Shown here one piece after another: positions 53,991-63,999 of a DNA stretch of 64,000 nt. The stretch is from Ranitomeya variabilis (taxonomy: Eukaryota; Chordata; Amphibia; Anura; Dendrobatidae). Under the pieces are notes generated by a model, which ran no database searches, was not told where the DNA came from, and was given only the letters and a program-made list of their open reading frames with translations. Numbering within the stretch: the stretch's first letter is position 1; each line of letters begins with the position of its first letter. The stretch lies in assembly GCF_051348905.1 (NCBI RefSeq), contig NC_135236.1, positions 668,394,389 to 668,458,388 on the forward strand, read 5' to 3'. Both the position numbers and the translations under genes were made by a program.

Positions 53991-54723
53991 TGTTATGGTT
54001 CCCAATGGCAAGGGAACATCAGGAGCATAGAAAAAACGGACAAGCTCTCGGGTGATGGAAACTAGAGCTGACCGCGATGCTAAACCTATACACAACACTA
54101 ATAGTAGCCAGGGGGCGTACCTGCGTTTTCTCTAGACGCCTCGCGCCAGCCGGAGAACTAACTACCCCTGGTAGAAGAAACACAGTCCTGGCTTGCCTCC
54201 AGAGAATGTCCCCACAGGAGATAGTAGCCCCCCACATATAATAACGGTGAGTTCAGATGAAAAGACACACGTAGTATGAAAGCAGATTTAGCACAGCGAG
54301 GCCCACTAACTAGATAGCAGAAAGATACAATAGTGGACTTCGCGGTCAGCTACAAAACCCTATCAAAACACCATCCTGAAATTACCTTAACTCATGTGAC
54401 AACTCATGCCACTGGAGTGGTAATTTCAGCCCAACAAGAGCTTCCAGCTGCAGAGATTCACATAACTGCAAACTGGACAAAACATACAAAAAATAGACTT
54501 AAGGACTGAATAGTCCAACTTAGCTGAGCAGCAGACTGGGAGCAGGAACATGCAACAGAATGACTCTGGTTACATTGATGGCCGGCATTAGAATGACTGA
54601 GGAGCAAGGCTAAATAGGATACTCCCACATCCTGATAGGAACAGGTGAACTGAGAAAGCAAGGCTTGCAGGACACCAGTACCACAAGAGACCACCGGGGG
54701 AGCCCACAAACCGAATCACAACA
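53991..54723 (-). repeat. 5' LTR of E3
   Basis: 733 bp. On the coding strand the self-priming site GCCGGCCAT (54578-54586) is the complement of the primer site ATGGCCGGC (53980-53988). U5-end hairpin GTTCCC/GGGAAC around TTGCCATT. Confidence 0.93.
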
Positions 54724-55028
54724 CATTATACAGTATGGAGCATTGTGTGGCCATTATACAGTATGGAGCATCATGTGTGGCCATTATACGGTATGGAGCA
54801 CTGTGTGGCCCTTATACAGTATGGAGCATCATGTGTGGCCATTATACAGTATGGAGCACTGTGTGGCCATTATACCGTATTGAGCATCGTGTGGCAATTA
54901 TACAGTATGGAGCACTGTGTGGAGCATCATGTGTGGCCATTATATAGTGTGGAGCATCATGTGTGGCCATTATACAGTATGGAACACTATGTGTGACCAT
55001 TATACAGTATGGAGCATCATGTGTGGCC
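54724..55028. repeat. 28-30-bp minisatellite, second segment
   Basis: About ten units of the same family as 48165-49020, between E3 and E4. Confidence 0.95.
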
Positions 55029-55746
55029 TGTCATGATCTCTGCAGGCAGAGATCATAGCAAGCCTATAGAGGGACAAGCTCTCGGAAGATGGAACTATAC
55101 TGACCATGAACTAAGCCTGCCGCGCAACTAGAAATAGCCAGGTAGCATTTCCTATTTATCGCTAGATGCCCAGCTCTGGCCTAAGACCTAAATAGCTAGC
55201 AGAGGGAAATATAAGACCTGGCTCACCTCTAGAGAAATATTCCAAAGAAGACAGTAGCCCCCCACATATAATGACGGTGAGTTCAGATGAAACAACAAAA
55301 CGCAGCAGGAAAATAGTCTTAGCAAATTTGAGGTCCGCTTACTAGATAGCAGAAGACAGATAGTATACTTTCATGGTCAGCAGAAAAACACTAACAAAAC
55401 ACCATCCAGAGATTACCTTAAACTCTGGCATTAACTCATAACGCCAGAGTAGCAATCCCTGATCAACGAGAGCTTTCCAGACACAGTAACAAAACTTCAG
55501 CTGTGAACTGGAACAAATAGGCAAAACGAAACATGGACAAAAGTCCAACTTATCTAGTAGTTGTCAGAAGCAGGAACAAGCACTGAGAGGCATCAGATAA
55601 CATTGTTGACCGGCAAGAAACCACCAGAGAAATGAGCTTAAATAGCGACACCCACTACTGATGGAACCAGGTGAAACAGGAAAGAGGATGACAAGTCCAA
55701 TTCCACAAGCGGCCACCGGGGGAGCCCAGAATCCAAATTCACAACA
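55029..55746 (-). repeat. 3' LTR of E4
   Basis: 718 bp. Its plus-strand start carries a palindrome (ATGATCTCTGC/GCAGAGATCAT), the U5-end hairpin of this type. Confidence 0.94.
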
Positions 55747-55757
55747 GTACCCCCCCC

Positions 55758-58700
55758 TCAAGGAGGGGGCACCGAACCCTCACCAGATCCACCAGGGCGA
55801 CCAGGATGAGCCCTATGGAAGGCACGAACAAGATCAGAAGCATGAACATCAGATGCATTGACCCAAGAATTATCCTCCTGGCCGTAACCCTTCCAGTTGA
55901 CCAGATACTGGAGTCTCCGTCTGGAAACACGAGAGTCCAAAACTTTCTCCACAACGTACTCCAACTCACCCTCAACCAACACCGGAGCAGGAGGCTCAAC
56001 TGAAGGTACAACAGGTACCTCATACCTGCGCAATAACGACCGATGAAAAACGTTATGAATGGAAAAGGACGCAGGGAGGTCCAAACGGAAAGAAACAGGA
56101 TTAAGAATCTCCAATATTCTATAAGGGCCGATGAACCGAGGTTTAAACTTAGGAGAAGAGACCCTCATAGGGACAAAACGAGAAGACAACCACACCAAAT
56201 CTCCAACACAAAGCCGAGAACCAACACGACGACGACGGTTGGCAAAACGCTGAGTCTTCTCCTGGGACAACTTCAAATTGTCCATAACCTGCCCCCAGAT
56301 GTGATGCAATCTCTCCACCACCGCATCCACTCCAGGACAATCCGAGGATTCCACCTGACCGGAGGAAAATCGAGGGTGAAACCCCGAATTACAGAAAAAC
56401 GGGGACACCAAGGTGGAAGAGCTGGCCCGATTATTGAGGGCGAACTCTGCCAATGGCAAAAAAGCAACCCAATCATCCTGGTCAGCAGAGACAAAACACC
56501 TCAGATATGTCTCCAGGGTCTGATTAGTCCGCTCGGTCTGGCCATTAGTCTGAGGGTGAAAAGCAGATGAAAAAGACAAATCTATGCCCATCCTAGCACA
56601 GAATGCCCGCCAAAATCTAGACACAAATTGGGTACCTCTGTCAGAAACAATATTCTCAGGAATACCGTGCAATCGGACAACATTCTGAAAAAACAGAGGA
56701 ACCAACTCAGAAGAAGAAGGCAACTTGGGCAGAGGAACCAAATGGACCATTTTAGAGAAACGGTCACAGACCACCCAGATGACAGACATCTTCTGGGAAA
56801 CAGGCAGATCTGAAATAAAATCCATCGAGATGTGTGTCCAAGGCCTCTTAGGAATAGGCAAGGGCAACAGCAGTCCGCTAGCCCGAGAACTACAAGACTT
56901 GGCCCGAGCACAAATGTCACATGACTGCACAAAGACTCGCACATCTCGTGACAGGGAAGGCCACCAGAAGGATCTTGCCACCAAATCCCTGGTACCAAAA
57001 ATTCCGGGATGACCTGCCAATGCAGAAGAATGTACCTCAGAGATGACTCTACTGGTCCAATCATCCGGAACAAACAGTCTATCAGGCGGACAACGATCCG
57101 GTCTATCCGCCTGAAACTCTTGCAAGGACCGCCGCAGATCAGGAGAAACGGCCGACAAAATTACTCCCTCCCTAAGGATACCTGTGGGTTCAGCATTACC
57201 AGGAGAGTCCGGGTCAAAACTCCTAGAAAGGGCATCTGCCTTAACATTCTTAGAACCCGGTAGGTATGACACCACAAAATTAAAGCGAGAAAAAAATAAA
57301 GACCAGCGCGCCTGTCTAGGATTCAGGCGCCTGGCAGTCTCAAGATAAATCAAATTTTTGTGGTCAGTCAATACCACCACCTGATGCTTAGCCCCCTCTA
57401 GCCAATGGCGCCACTCCTCAAACGCCCACTTCATGGCCAAAAGCTCCCTATTCCCAACATCATAATTCCGCTCTGCGGGCGAAAATTTGCGAGAAAAGAA
57501 GGCACAAGGCCTAATGACGGAGCAGTCGGAACCTTTCTGCGACAACACTGCCCCAGCTCCGATCTCCGAAGCGTCAACCTCAACCTGAAAAGGCAGATTC
57601 ACATCAGGCTGACGTAACACAGGGGCAGAGGCAAAACGGTGCTTAAGCTCCTGAAAGGCCTCTACAGCATGAGGGGACCAATTAGCAACATCAGCGCCAT
57701 GTCTGGTCAAATCAGTCAGTGGTTTAACGACATCCGAAAAACCAGCAATAAATCGGCGGTAAAAGTTGGCAAAGCCCAAAAATCTCTGAAGACCCTTAAG
57801 AGAGGAGGGCTGAGTCCAGTCACAAATAGCTTGCACCTTGACGGGATCCATCTCAATGGAAGAGGGAGAAAAAATATACCCCAAAAAGGAAATTTTCTGG
57901 ACCCCAAAAACGCACTTAGACCCCTTCACACATAAAGAATTAGACCGCAGAACCTGAAAAACTCTCCTGACCTGCTGGACATGAGAGTCCCAGTCATCAG
58001 AAAAAATCAGAATATCATCCAGATATATTATCATAAATTTATCCAGAAAATCGCGGAAAATATCATGCATAAAAGACTGGAAAACTGAAGGGGCATTAGA
58101 AAGACCAAAAGGCATGACCAAATACTCAAAGTGGCCCTCGGGCGTATTAAATGCGGTCTTCCACTCATCCCCCTGCCTGATCCGCACCAAATTATACGCC
58201 CCACGAAGATCAATTTTAGAGAACCACTTAGCACCCTCTATACGAGCAAACAAATCAGTAAGCAATGGCAATGGGTATTGGTACTTAACAGTGATCTTAT
58301 TCAGAAGCCGATAATCAATACATGGTCTCAAAGAGCCGTCCTTTTTTGAGACAAAGAAAAACCCAGCTCCCAAGGGAGAAGAAGATGGACGAATATGTCC
58401 CTTTTCCAAAGACTCCTTTATATATTCCCGCATAGCAGCATGTTCCGGCACAGACAGATTAAACAAACGACCCTTTGGATATTTGCAACCCGGTATCAAA
58501 TCTATGGCACAATCGCACTCACGGTGCGGAGGTAACGACCCAAGCTTGGGTTCGTCAAAGACGTCTTGATAATCAGAGAGGAACTCAGGGACTTCAGAGG
58601 GAATGGACGACGAAATAGAAACCAAAGGTAAGTCCCCATGAATACCCTTACATCCCCAGCTCAACACAGACATTGCTCTCCAGTCCAAGACTGGATTGTG

Positions 58701-59807
58701 AGACTGCAACCATGGCAATCCCAGTACCAAATCGTCATGTAAATTATATAGCACCAGGAAACGAATAATCTCCTGGTGATCCGGATTGATACGCATGGTT
58801 ACTTGTGTCCAGTATTGTGGTTTATTATTAGCCAATGGGGTGGAGTCAATCCCCTTCAGAGGAATAAGAGTCTCCAAAGGCTCTAAATCAAAACCACAAC
58901 GATTGGCAAAGGACCAATCCATAAGACTCAAAGCGGCGCCAGAGTCAACATAGGCGTCCGTGGCAATGGATGACAAAGAGCAAATCAGGGTTACAGACAA
59001 AATAAACTTAGACTGAATGGTGCCAATGGAAACAGACTTATCAAGCTTCTTTGTACGCCTAGAGCATGCTGATATAACATGAGTAGAATCCCCACAATAG
59101 AAGCACAATCCATTCTTCCGTCTAAAATTCTGTCGCTCGCTCCTGGACAGAATTCTATCACACTGCATACTTTCTGGCGTCTTTTCCATAGACACCGCCA
59201 GATGGTGCACCGGTTTGCGCTCCCGCAGACGCCTATCAATCTGAATAGCCATTGTCATGGACTCATTCAGACCTGCAGGCACAGGGAACCCCACCAAAAC
59301 ATCCTTAACGGCATCAGAGAGACCTTCTCTGAAAGTTGCCGCCAAGGCGCACTCATTCCACTGAGTAAGCACAGACCATTTACGGAATTTTTGGCAGTAA
59401 ACCTCAGCTTCGTCTTGCCCCTGAGATAGTGCCATCAAAGTTTTTTCTGCCTGAAGTTCCAAATGAGGTTCCTCATAAAGCAAGCCCAAGGCCAGAAAAA
59501 ACGCATCCACATCGCGCAACGCAGGATCCCCTGCTGGCAATGAGAAGGCCCAATCTTGAGGGTCACCCCTGAGCAAGGAAATCACAATCCTAACCTGCTG
59601 AGCAGGGTCTCCAGCTGAACGAGACTTCAGGGACAAATAAAGCTTACAATTATTTCGGAAATTCTGGAAGCTAGCTCTATTCCCTGTGAAGAACTCCGGC
59701 AAAGGAATTCTCGGCTCAGATACTGGAGCATGTACCACAAAATCTTGTAAATTTTGTACTTTCGTGATGAGATTATTCAAACCCGCAGTTACACTCTGAA
59801 GATCCAT
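55758..59807 (-). CDS. E4 gag-pol, 1349 residues, chromovirus type
   Basis: Start chosen at MDLQSVTAGL (59805-59807). The frame is open 27 codons further upstream, but E1-E3 all begin at the aligned Met, and this choice gives 1349 residues, exactly as in E3. Same domains in order: gag, zinc knuckle (CFYCGDSTHVISAC), DSG protease, RT (YLDDILIF), RNase H, integrase (SDRGTQF) and chromodomain (YLVNWKGYGQEDNSWV). Looks whole. Confidence 0.93.
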   Translation of the reverse strand: MDLQSVTAGLNNLITKVQNLQDFVVHAPVSEPRIPLPEFFTGNRASFQNFRNNCKLYLSLKSRSAGDPAQQVRIVISLLRGDPQDWAFSLPAGDPALRDVDAFFLALGLLYEEPHLELQAEKTLMALSQGQDEAEVYCQKFRKWSVLTQWNECALAATFREGLSDAVKDVLVGFPVPAGLNESMTMAIQIDRRLRERKPVHHLAVSMEKTPESMQCDRILSRSERQNFRRKNGLCFYCGDSTHVISACSRRTKKLDKSVSIGTIQSKFILSVTLICSLSSIATDAYVDSGAALSLMDWSFANRCGFDLEPLETLIPLKGIDSTPLANNKPQYWTQVTMRINPDHQEIIRFLVLYNLHDDLVLGLPWLQSHNPVLDWRAMSVLSWGCKGIHGDLPLVSISSSIPSEVPEFLSDYQDVFDEPKLGSLPPHRECDCAIDLIPGCKYPKGRLFNLSVPEHAAMREYIKESLEKGHIRPSSSPLGAGFFFVSKKDGSLRPCIDYRLLNKITVKYQYPLPLLTDLFARIEGAKWFSKIDLRGAYNLVRIRQGDEWKTAFNTPEGHFEYLVMPFGLSNAPSVFQSFMHDIFRDFLDKFMIIYLDDILIFSDDWDSHVQQVRRVFQVLRSNSLCVKGSKCVFGVQKISFLGYIFSPSSIEMDPVKVQAICDWTQPSSLKGLQRFLGFANFYRRFIAGFSDVVKPLTDLTRHGADVANWSPHAVEAFQELKHRFASAPVLRQPDVNLPFQVEVDASEIGAGAVLSQKGSDCSVIRPCAFFSRKFSPAERNYDVGNRELLAMKWAFEEWRHWLEGAKHQVVVLTDHKNLIYLETARRLNPRQARWSLFFSRFNFVVSYLPGSKNVKADALSRSFDPDSPGNAEPTGILREGVILSAVSPDLRRSLQEFQADRPDRCPPDRLFVPDDWTSRVISEVHSSALAGHPGIFGTRDLVARSFWWPSLSRDVRVFVQSCDICARAKSCSSRASGLLLPLPIPKRPWTHISMDFISDLPVSQKMSVIWVVCDRFSKMVHLVPLPKLPSSSELVPLFFQNVVRLHGIPENIVSDRGTQFVSRFWRAFCARMGIDLSFSSAFHPQTNGQTERTNQTLETYLRCFVSADQDDWVAFLPLAEFALNNRASSSTLVSPFFCNSGFHPRFSSGQVESSDCPGVDAVVERLHHIWGQVMDNLKLSQEKTQRFANRRRRVGSRLCVGDLVWLSSRFVPMRVSSPKFKPRFIGPYRILEILNPVSFRLDLPASFSIHNVFHRSLLRRYEVPVVPSVEPPAPVLVEGELEYVVEKVLDSRVSRRRLQYLVNWKGYGQEDNSWVNASDVHASDLVRAFHRAHPGRPGGSGEGSVPPP

Positions 59808-59966
59808 TATTGTCAGGTGCACACAGAGCCATACAGAGATTAGGAGGAGAGAGAGAAAAAAGACTGCAGCAAGGCAAACTGGAGGCAAAAAAAAAAAATT
59901 CCAGCAGACTTCTTATAACTCTCCTTTCTCAACCTGGGTCTTTAACACTTTATTGGCCGGTCAAAC

Positions 59967-60684
59967 TGTCATGATCTCTGCAGGCAGAGATCATAGCAAG
60001 CCTATAGAGGGACAAGCTCTCGGAAGATGGAACTATACTGACCATGAACTAAGCCTGCCGCGCAACTAGAAATAGCCAGGTAGCATTTCCTATTTATCGC
60101 TAGATGCCCAGCTCTGGCCTAAGACCTAAATAGCTAGCAGAGGGAAATATAAGACCTGGCTCACCTCTAGAGAAATATTCCAAAGAAGACAGTAGCCCCC
60201 CACATATAATGACGGTGAGTTCAGATGAAACAACAAAACGCAGCAGGAAAATAGTCTTAGCAAATTTGAGGTCCGCTTACTAGATAGCAGAAGACAGATA
60301 GTATACTTTCATGGTCAGCAGAAAAACACTAACAAAACACCATCCAGAGATTACCTTAAACTCTGGCATTAACTCATAACGCCAGAGTAGCAATCCCTGA
60401 TCAACGAGAGCTTTCCAGACACAGTAACAAAACTTCAGCTGTGAACTGGAACAAATAGGCAAAACGAAACATGGACAAAAGTCCAACTTATCTAGTAGTT
60501 GTCAGAAGCAGGAACAAGCACTGAGAGGCATCAGATAACATTGTTGACCGGCAAGAAACCACCAGAGAAATGAGCTTAAATAGCGACACCCACTACTGAT
60601 GGAACCAGGTGAAACAGGAAAGAGGATGACAAGTCCAATTCCACAAGCGGCCACCGGGGGAGCCCAGAATCCAAATTCACAACA
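59967..60684 (-). repeat. 5' LTR of E4
   Basis: 718 bp. Coding-strand self-priming site GCCGGTCAA (60544-60552), complement of the primer site TTGACCGGC (59956-59964). Confidence 0.93.
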
Positions 60685-60923
60685 GTGGCCATTGTACAGT
60701 ATGTATCACTGTGTGGCCATTATACAGTATGGAGCACTGTGTGGCCATTATACAGTATGGAGCACTGTGTGGTCATTATACAGTATGAAGCACTGTGGCT
60801 ATTATACAGTATGGAGCACTATGTGTGGCCATTATACAGTATGGAGCATCATGTGTGGCCATCATACAGTATGGAGCATCATGTGGGGCCATAATACAGT
60901 ATGGAGCATCATGTGTGGCTATT
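60685..60923. repeat. 28-30-bp minisatellite, third segment
   Basis: About eight units of the same family, between E4 and E5. It ends GGCTATT at the E5 LTR. Confidence 0.95.
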
Positions 60924-61631
60924 TGTCATGATTTCCCAATGGCAGGGAAACAGGGACAAAACGGACAAGCTCTGGGAAGATGGTATCTTAGGTAACCGCG
61001 ACCCTGAACCTAACACACAACTTAAAGTAGCCAGGGGGGGTTCCTACGTTGATTCTAGACCCCTCGCGCCAGCCGGAGATCTAACTACCCCTAGTAGAGG
61101 AATACACAGACCTGGCTTGCCTCAAGGGAATCCCCAACAGATATAGTAGCCCCCCACATGTAATAACGGTTAGGTAAGAGGAAAACACAAACGCAGTATG
61201 AATATAGATTCAGCAAAGCGAGGCCCTCTAGCTAAATAACGAAAGATACCAAAGAGGACTTCGCGGTTACCTCAAAACCCTGAAAAGCCATCCTGAAATT
61301 ACCTTAACTCCGTTTATCAACTCATGATACCGGAGTGGTAATTTCAGATCACCAGAGCTTCCAGCCGCACAGGAAATATAAATGCAAGCTGGACAAAACA
61401 AATATCAAGATGCAAAAAAGATCAACTTAGCTGAGTTGCAGACTTGGAGCAGGTAACAAAATCAGAGACGGTCTGATAACATTGATTGCCGGCACAAGAA
61501 TGGCTGGGAAGCCAGCTTAAGTAGGAAACTCCCAATAGCCTGATGAAAACAGATGTGCTGAGAACAAAAGACCAAAGTAAGCCAGTACCAGCAGTGGCCA
61601 CCAGAGGGAGCCAAAAACAGAATTCACAACA
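60924..61631 (-). repeat. 3' LTR of E5
   Basis: 708 bp, TGTCATGATTTCCC ... AATTCACAACA (plus strand). Carries the same GCCGGCAAT site as E2 on the coding strand and a U5-end hairpin TTTCCC/GGGAAA around TGCCATT. Confidence 0.92.
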
Positions 61632-61641
61632 GTACCCCCCC

Positions 61642-63999
61642 TTAAGGAGGAGGCACCGAACCCTCATGAGAACCACCAGGGCGATCAGGATGCGCCCTAT
61701 GAAAGGCGCGGACCAAATCAGAGGCATGAACATCAGAGGCAGTCACCCAAGAATTATCCTCCTGACCGTATCCCTTCCATTTAACCAAATACTGAAGTCT
61801 CCGTCTGGAAATACGAGAGTCCAAAATCTTTTCCACAACATACTCCAATTCACCCTCCACCAGCACAGGAGCAGGAGGATCAACAGAAGGAACAACCGGT
61901 ACCTCGTACCTCCGCAACAGCGACCGATGGAAGACGTTATGAATAGTGAAAGATGCTGGTAGATCCAAACGAAAAGATACAGGATTAAGAATCTCCAAAA
62001 TCTTATAAGGACCTATAAACCGAGGCTTAAACTTAGGAGAAGAGACCTTCATAGGGACAAAGCGAGAAGACAACCACACCAAGTCCCCAACACGGAGACG
62101 ATGACCCTCACGACGATGACGATTAGCAAACTGCTGAGTCTTCTCCTGAGACAACTTCAAATTGTCCACCACATGACTCCAAATCTGGTGCAGTCTATCC
62201 ACCACAGTGTCCACTCCAGGACAATCCGAAGATTCCGCCTGACCAGATGAAAAACGGGGGTGAAACCCTGAATTGCAAAAGAAAGGAGAAACCAGAGTGG
62301 CAGAACTGGCCCGATTATTGAGGGCAAACTCGGCCAACGGCAAAAAGGCGACCCAATCATCCTGATCAGCAGACACAAAACACCTCAAATAAGTCTCCAA
62401 GGTCTGATTAGTTCGCTCCGTCTGGCCATTAGTCTGAGGATGGAACGCAGACGAAAACGACAAATCAATGCCCATCCTGGCACAAAATGCCCGCCAGAAC
62501 CTAGACACAAATTGAGATCCTCTGTCAGAAACGATGTTCTCCGGAATACCATGTAAGCGAACCACATTCTGAAAAAACAAAGGAACCAACTCCGATGAAG
62601 AAGGCAATTTGGGCAAGGGTACCAAATGAACCATCTTAGAAAAACGGTCACATACCACCCAAATGACGGACATCTTCTGAGAAACCGGGAGATCCGAGAT
62701 AAAGTCCATGGAGATGTGCGTCCACGGCCTCTTTGGAATAGGCAAGGACCTCAACAATCCACTCGCCCGAGAACAGCAAGGCTTGGCCCGAGCACAAATA
62801 TCACAAGACTGCACAAAGGTACGCACATCCCGAGACAGGGAAGGCCACCAGAAGGACTTGGCCACCAAATCTCTGGTACCAAAAATTCCAGGATGGCCTG
62901 CCAACACAGAAGAATGAACCTCTGAGATGACTCTACTGGTCCACTCATCTGGAACAAACAATCTCCCAGACGGACAACGATCAGGCCTATCAGTCTGAAA
63001 CTCCTGCAACGCACGTCGCAAGTCTGGAGAGACAGCAGACAAAATCACTCCATCCTTAAGGATCCCAGTAGGCTCAGAATCACCAGAGGAGTCAGGCTCA
63101 AAACTCCTAGAAAGAGCATCAGCCTTCACATTTTTCGAACCCGGCAAGTATGAAACCACAAAATTAAACCGGGAGAAAAACAACGACCAGCGCGCCTGTC
63201 TAGGATTCAGACGCCTGGCAGACTCCAGGTAAATCAGATTCTTGTGATCAGTCAAGACCACCACCTGATGTCTAGCACCCTCCAGCCAATGACGCCACTC
63301 CTCAAATGCCCACTTCAAAGCCAAGAGCTCCCGATTACCGACATCATAATTTCGCTCTGCGGGCGAAAACTTTCGAGAGAAAAATGCACATGGTCTCATC
63401 ACTGAGCAATCGGGACTTCTCTGCGACAAAACTGCTCCCGCTCCAATCTCGGAAGCATCAACCTCCACCTGAAAAGGAAGCGAAACATCAGGCTGGCGCA
63501 ACACAGGGGCAGAAGCAAAGCGGCGCTTAAGCTCCCGAAAGGCCTCCACAGCCGCAGAGGACCAATTGGCAACATCAGCACCCTTCTTAGTCAAATCAGT
63601 CAAAGGTTTAGCAATACTTGAGAACCCAGTTATAAATCGACGATAGAAATTAGCAAAGCCCAAGAACTTCTGAAGACTCTTCAGGGAAGTAGGCTGCGTC
63701 CAATCACAAATAGCTCGAACCTTAGCAGGATCCATCTCAACAGAAGAAGGGGAAAAAATATACCAAAAAAAGGATATTTTCTGAACCCCAAAGATACACT
63801 TTGAACCCTTTACAAACAAAGAATTAGAACGCAAAACCTGAAAAACCTTCTTAACCTGTTGAACATGCGACTCCCAGTCATCCGAAAAAATCAAAATATC
63901 ATCCAAATACATGATCATAAATTTATCCAGGTATTCACGGAAAATATCGTGCATAAAGGACTGAAAGACTGAAGGAGCATTAGAAAGACCAAAAGGCAT
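61642..63999 (-). CDS. E5 pol, C-terminal 785 residues in window
   Basis: Cut by the window edge, not by biology. Visible: RT (MPFGLSNAPSVFQSF, YLDDILIF), RNase H, integrase (HPGIFGT, CDICARAK, SDRGSQF) and chromodomain (YLVKWKGYGQEDNSWV). Open throughout the visible part. Confidence 0.92.
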   Translation of the reverse strand: MPFGLSNAPSVFQSFMHDIFREYLDKFMIMYLDDILIFSDDWESHVQQVKKVFQVLRSNSLFVKGSKCIFGVQKISFFWYIFSPSSVEMDPAKVRAICDWTQPTSLKSLQKFLGFANFYRRFITGFSSIAKPLTDLTKKGADVANWSSAAVEAFRELKRRFASAPVLRQPDVSLPFQVEVDASEIGAGAVLSQRSPDCSVMRPCAFFSRKFSPAERNYDVGNRELLALKWAFEEWRHWLEGARHQVVVLTDHKNLIYLESARRLNPRQARWSLFFSRFNFVVSYLPGSKNVKADALSRSFEPDSSGDSEPTGILKDGVILSAVSPDLRRALQEFQTDRPDRCPSGRLFVPDEWTSRVISEVHSSVLAGHPGIFGTRDLVAKSFWWPSLSRDVRTFVQSCDICARAKPCCSRASGLLRSLPIPKRPWTHISMDFISDLPVSQKMSVIWVVCDRFSKMVHLVPLPKLPSSSELVPLFFQNVVRLHGIPENIVSDRGSQFVSRFWRAFCARMGIDLSFSSAFHPQTNGQTERTNQTLETYLRCFVSADQDDWVAFLPLAEFALNNRASSATLVSPFFCNSGFHPRFSSGQAESSDCPGVDTVVDRLHQIWSHVVDNLKLSQEKTQQFANRHRREGHRLRVGDLVWLSSRFVPMKVSSPKFKPRFIGPYKILEILNPVSFRLDLPASFTIHNVFHRSLLRRYEVPVVPSVDPPAPVLVEGELEYVVEKILDSRISRRRLQYLVKWKGYGQEDNSWVTASDVHASDLVRAFHRAHPDRPGGSHEGSVPPP

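Larger units (their letters stand above)
49021..54723 (-). mobile_element. Chromovirus E3, looks whole
   Basis: A complete chromodomain Gypsy element. Parts: 3' LTR 49021-49753, gag-pol 49765-53814, primer site 53980-53988, 5' LTR 53991-54723. Target duplication CATTAT (49015-49020 and 54724-54729) inside the minisatellite. The two 733-bp LTRs differ at about one site, so it is very young. It looks whole. Confidence 0.95.
55029..60684 (-). mobile_element. Chromovirus E4, looks whole
   Basis: Parts: 3' LTR 55029-55746, gag-pol 55758-59807, primer site 59956-59964, 5' LTR 59967-60684. Target duplication GTGGCC (55023-55028 and 60685-60690). No difference between the 718-bp LTRs was noticed, so it is very young. 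It looks whole. LTR type distinct from E1, E2/E5 and E3. Confidence 0.95.
60924..63999 (-). mobile_element. Chromovirus E5, 3' part in window
   Basis: 3' LTR 60924-61631 and the pol half of gag-pol; the rest lies beyond the right edge. The LTR is of the same type as E2. The visible coding part is open. The left flank GCTATT would be the target duplication, but the other side is not in the window. Confidence 0.92.

Noticed and set aside
1-63999. tRNA, rRNA or snRNA genes
   Set aside because: None recognised by eye on either strand; the tRNA-like matches are retroviral primer sites.
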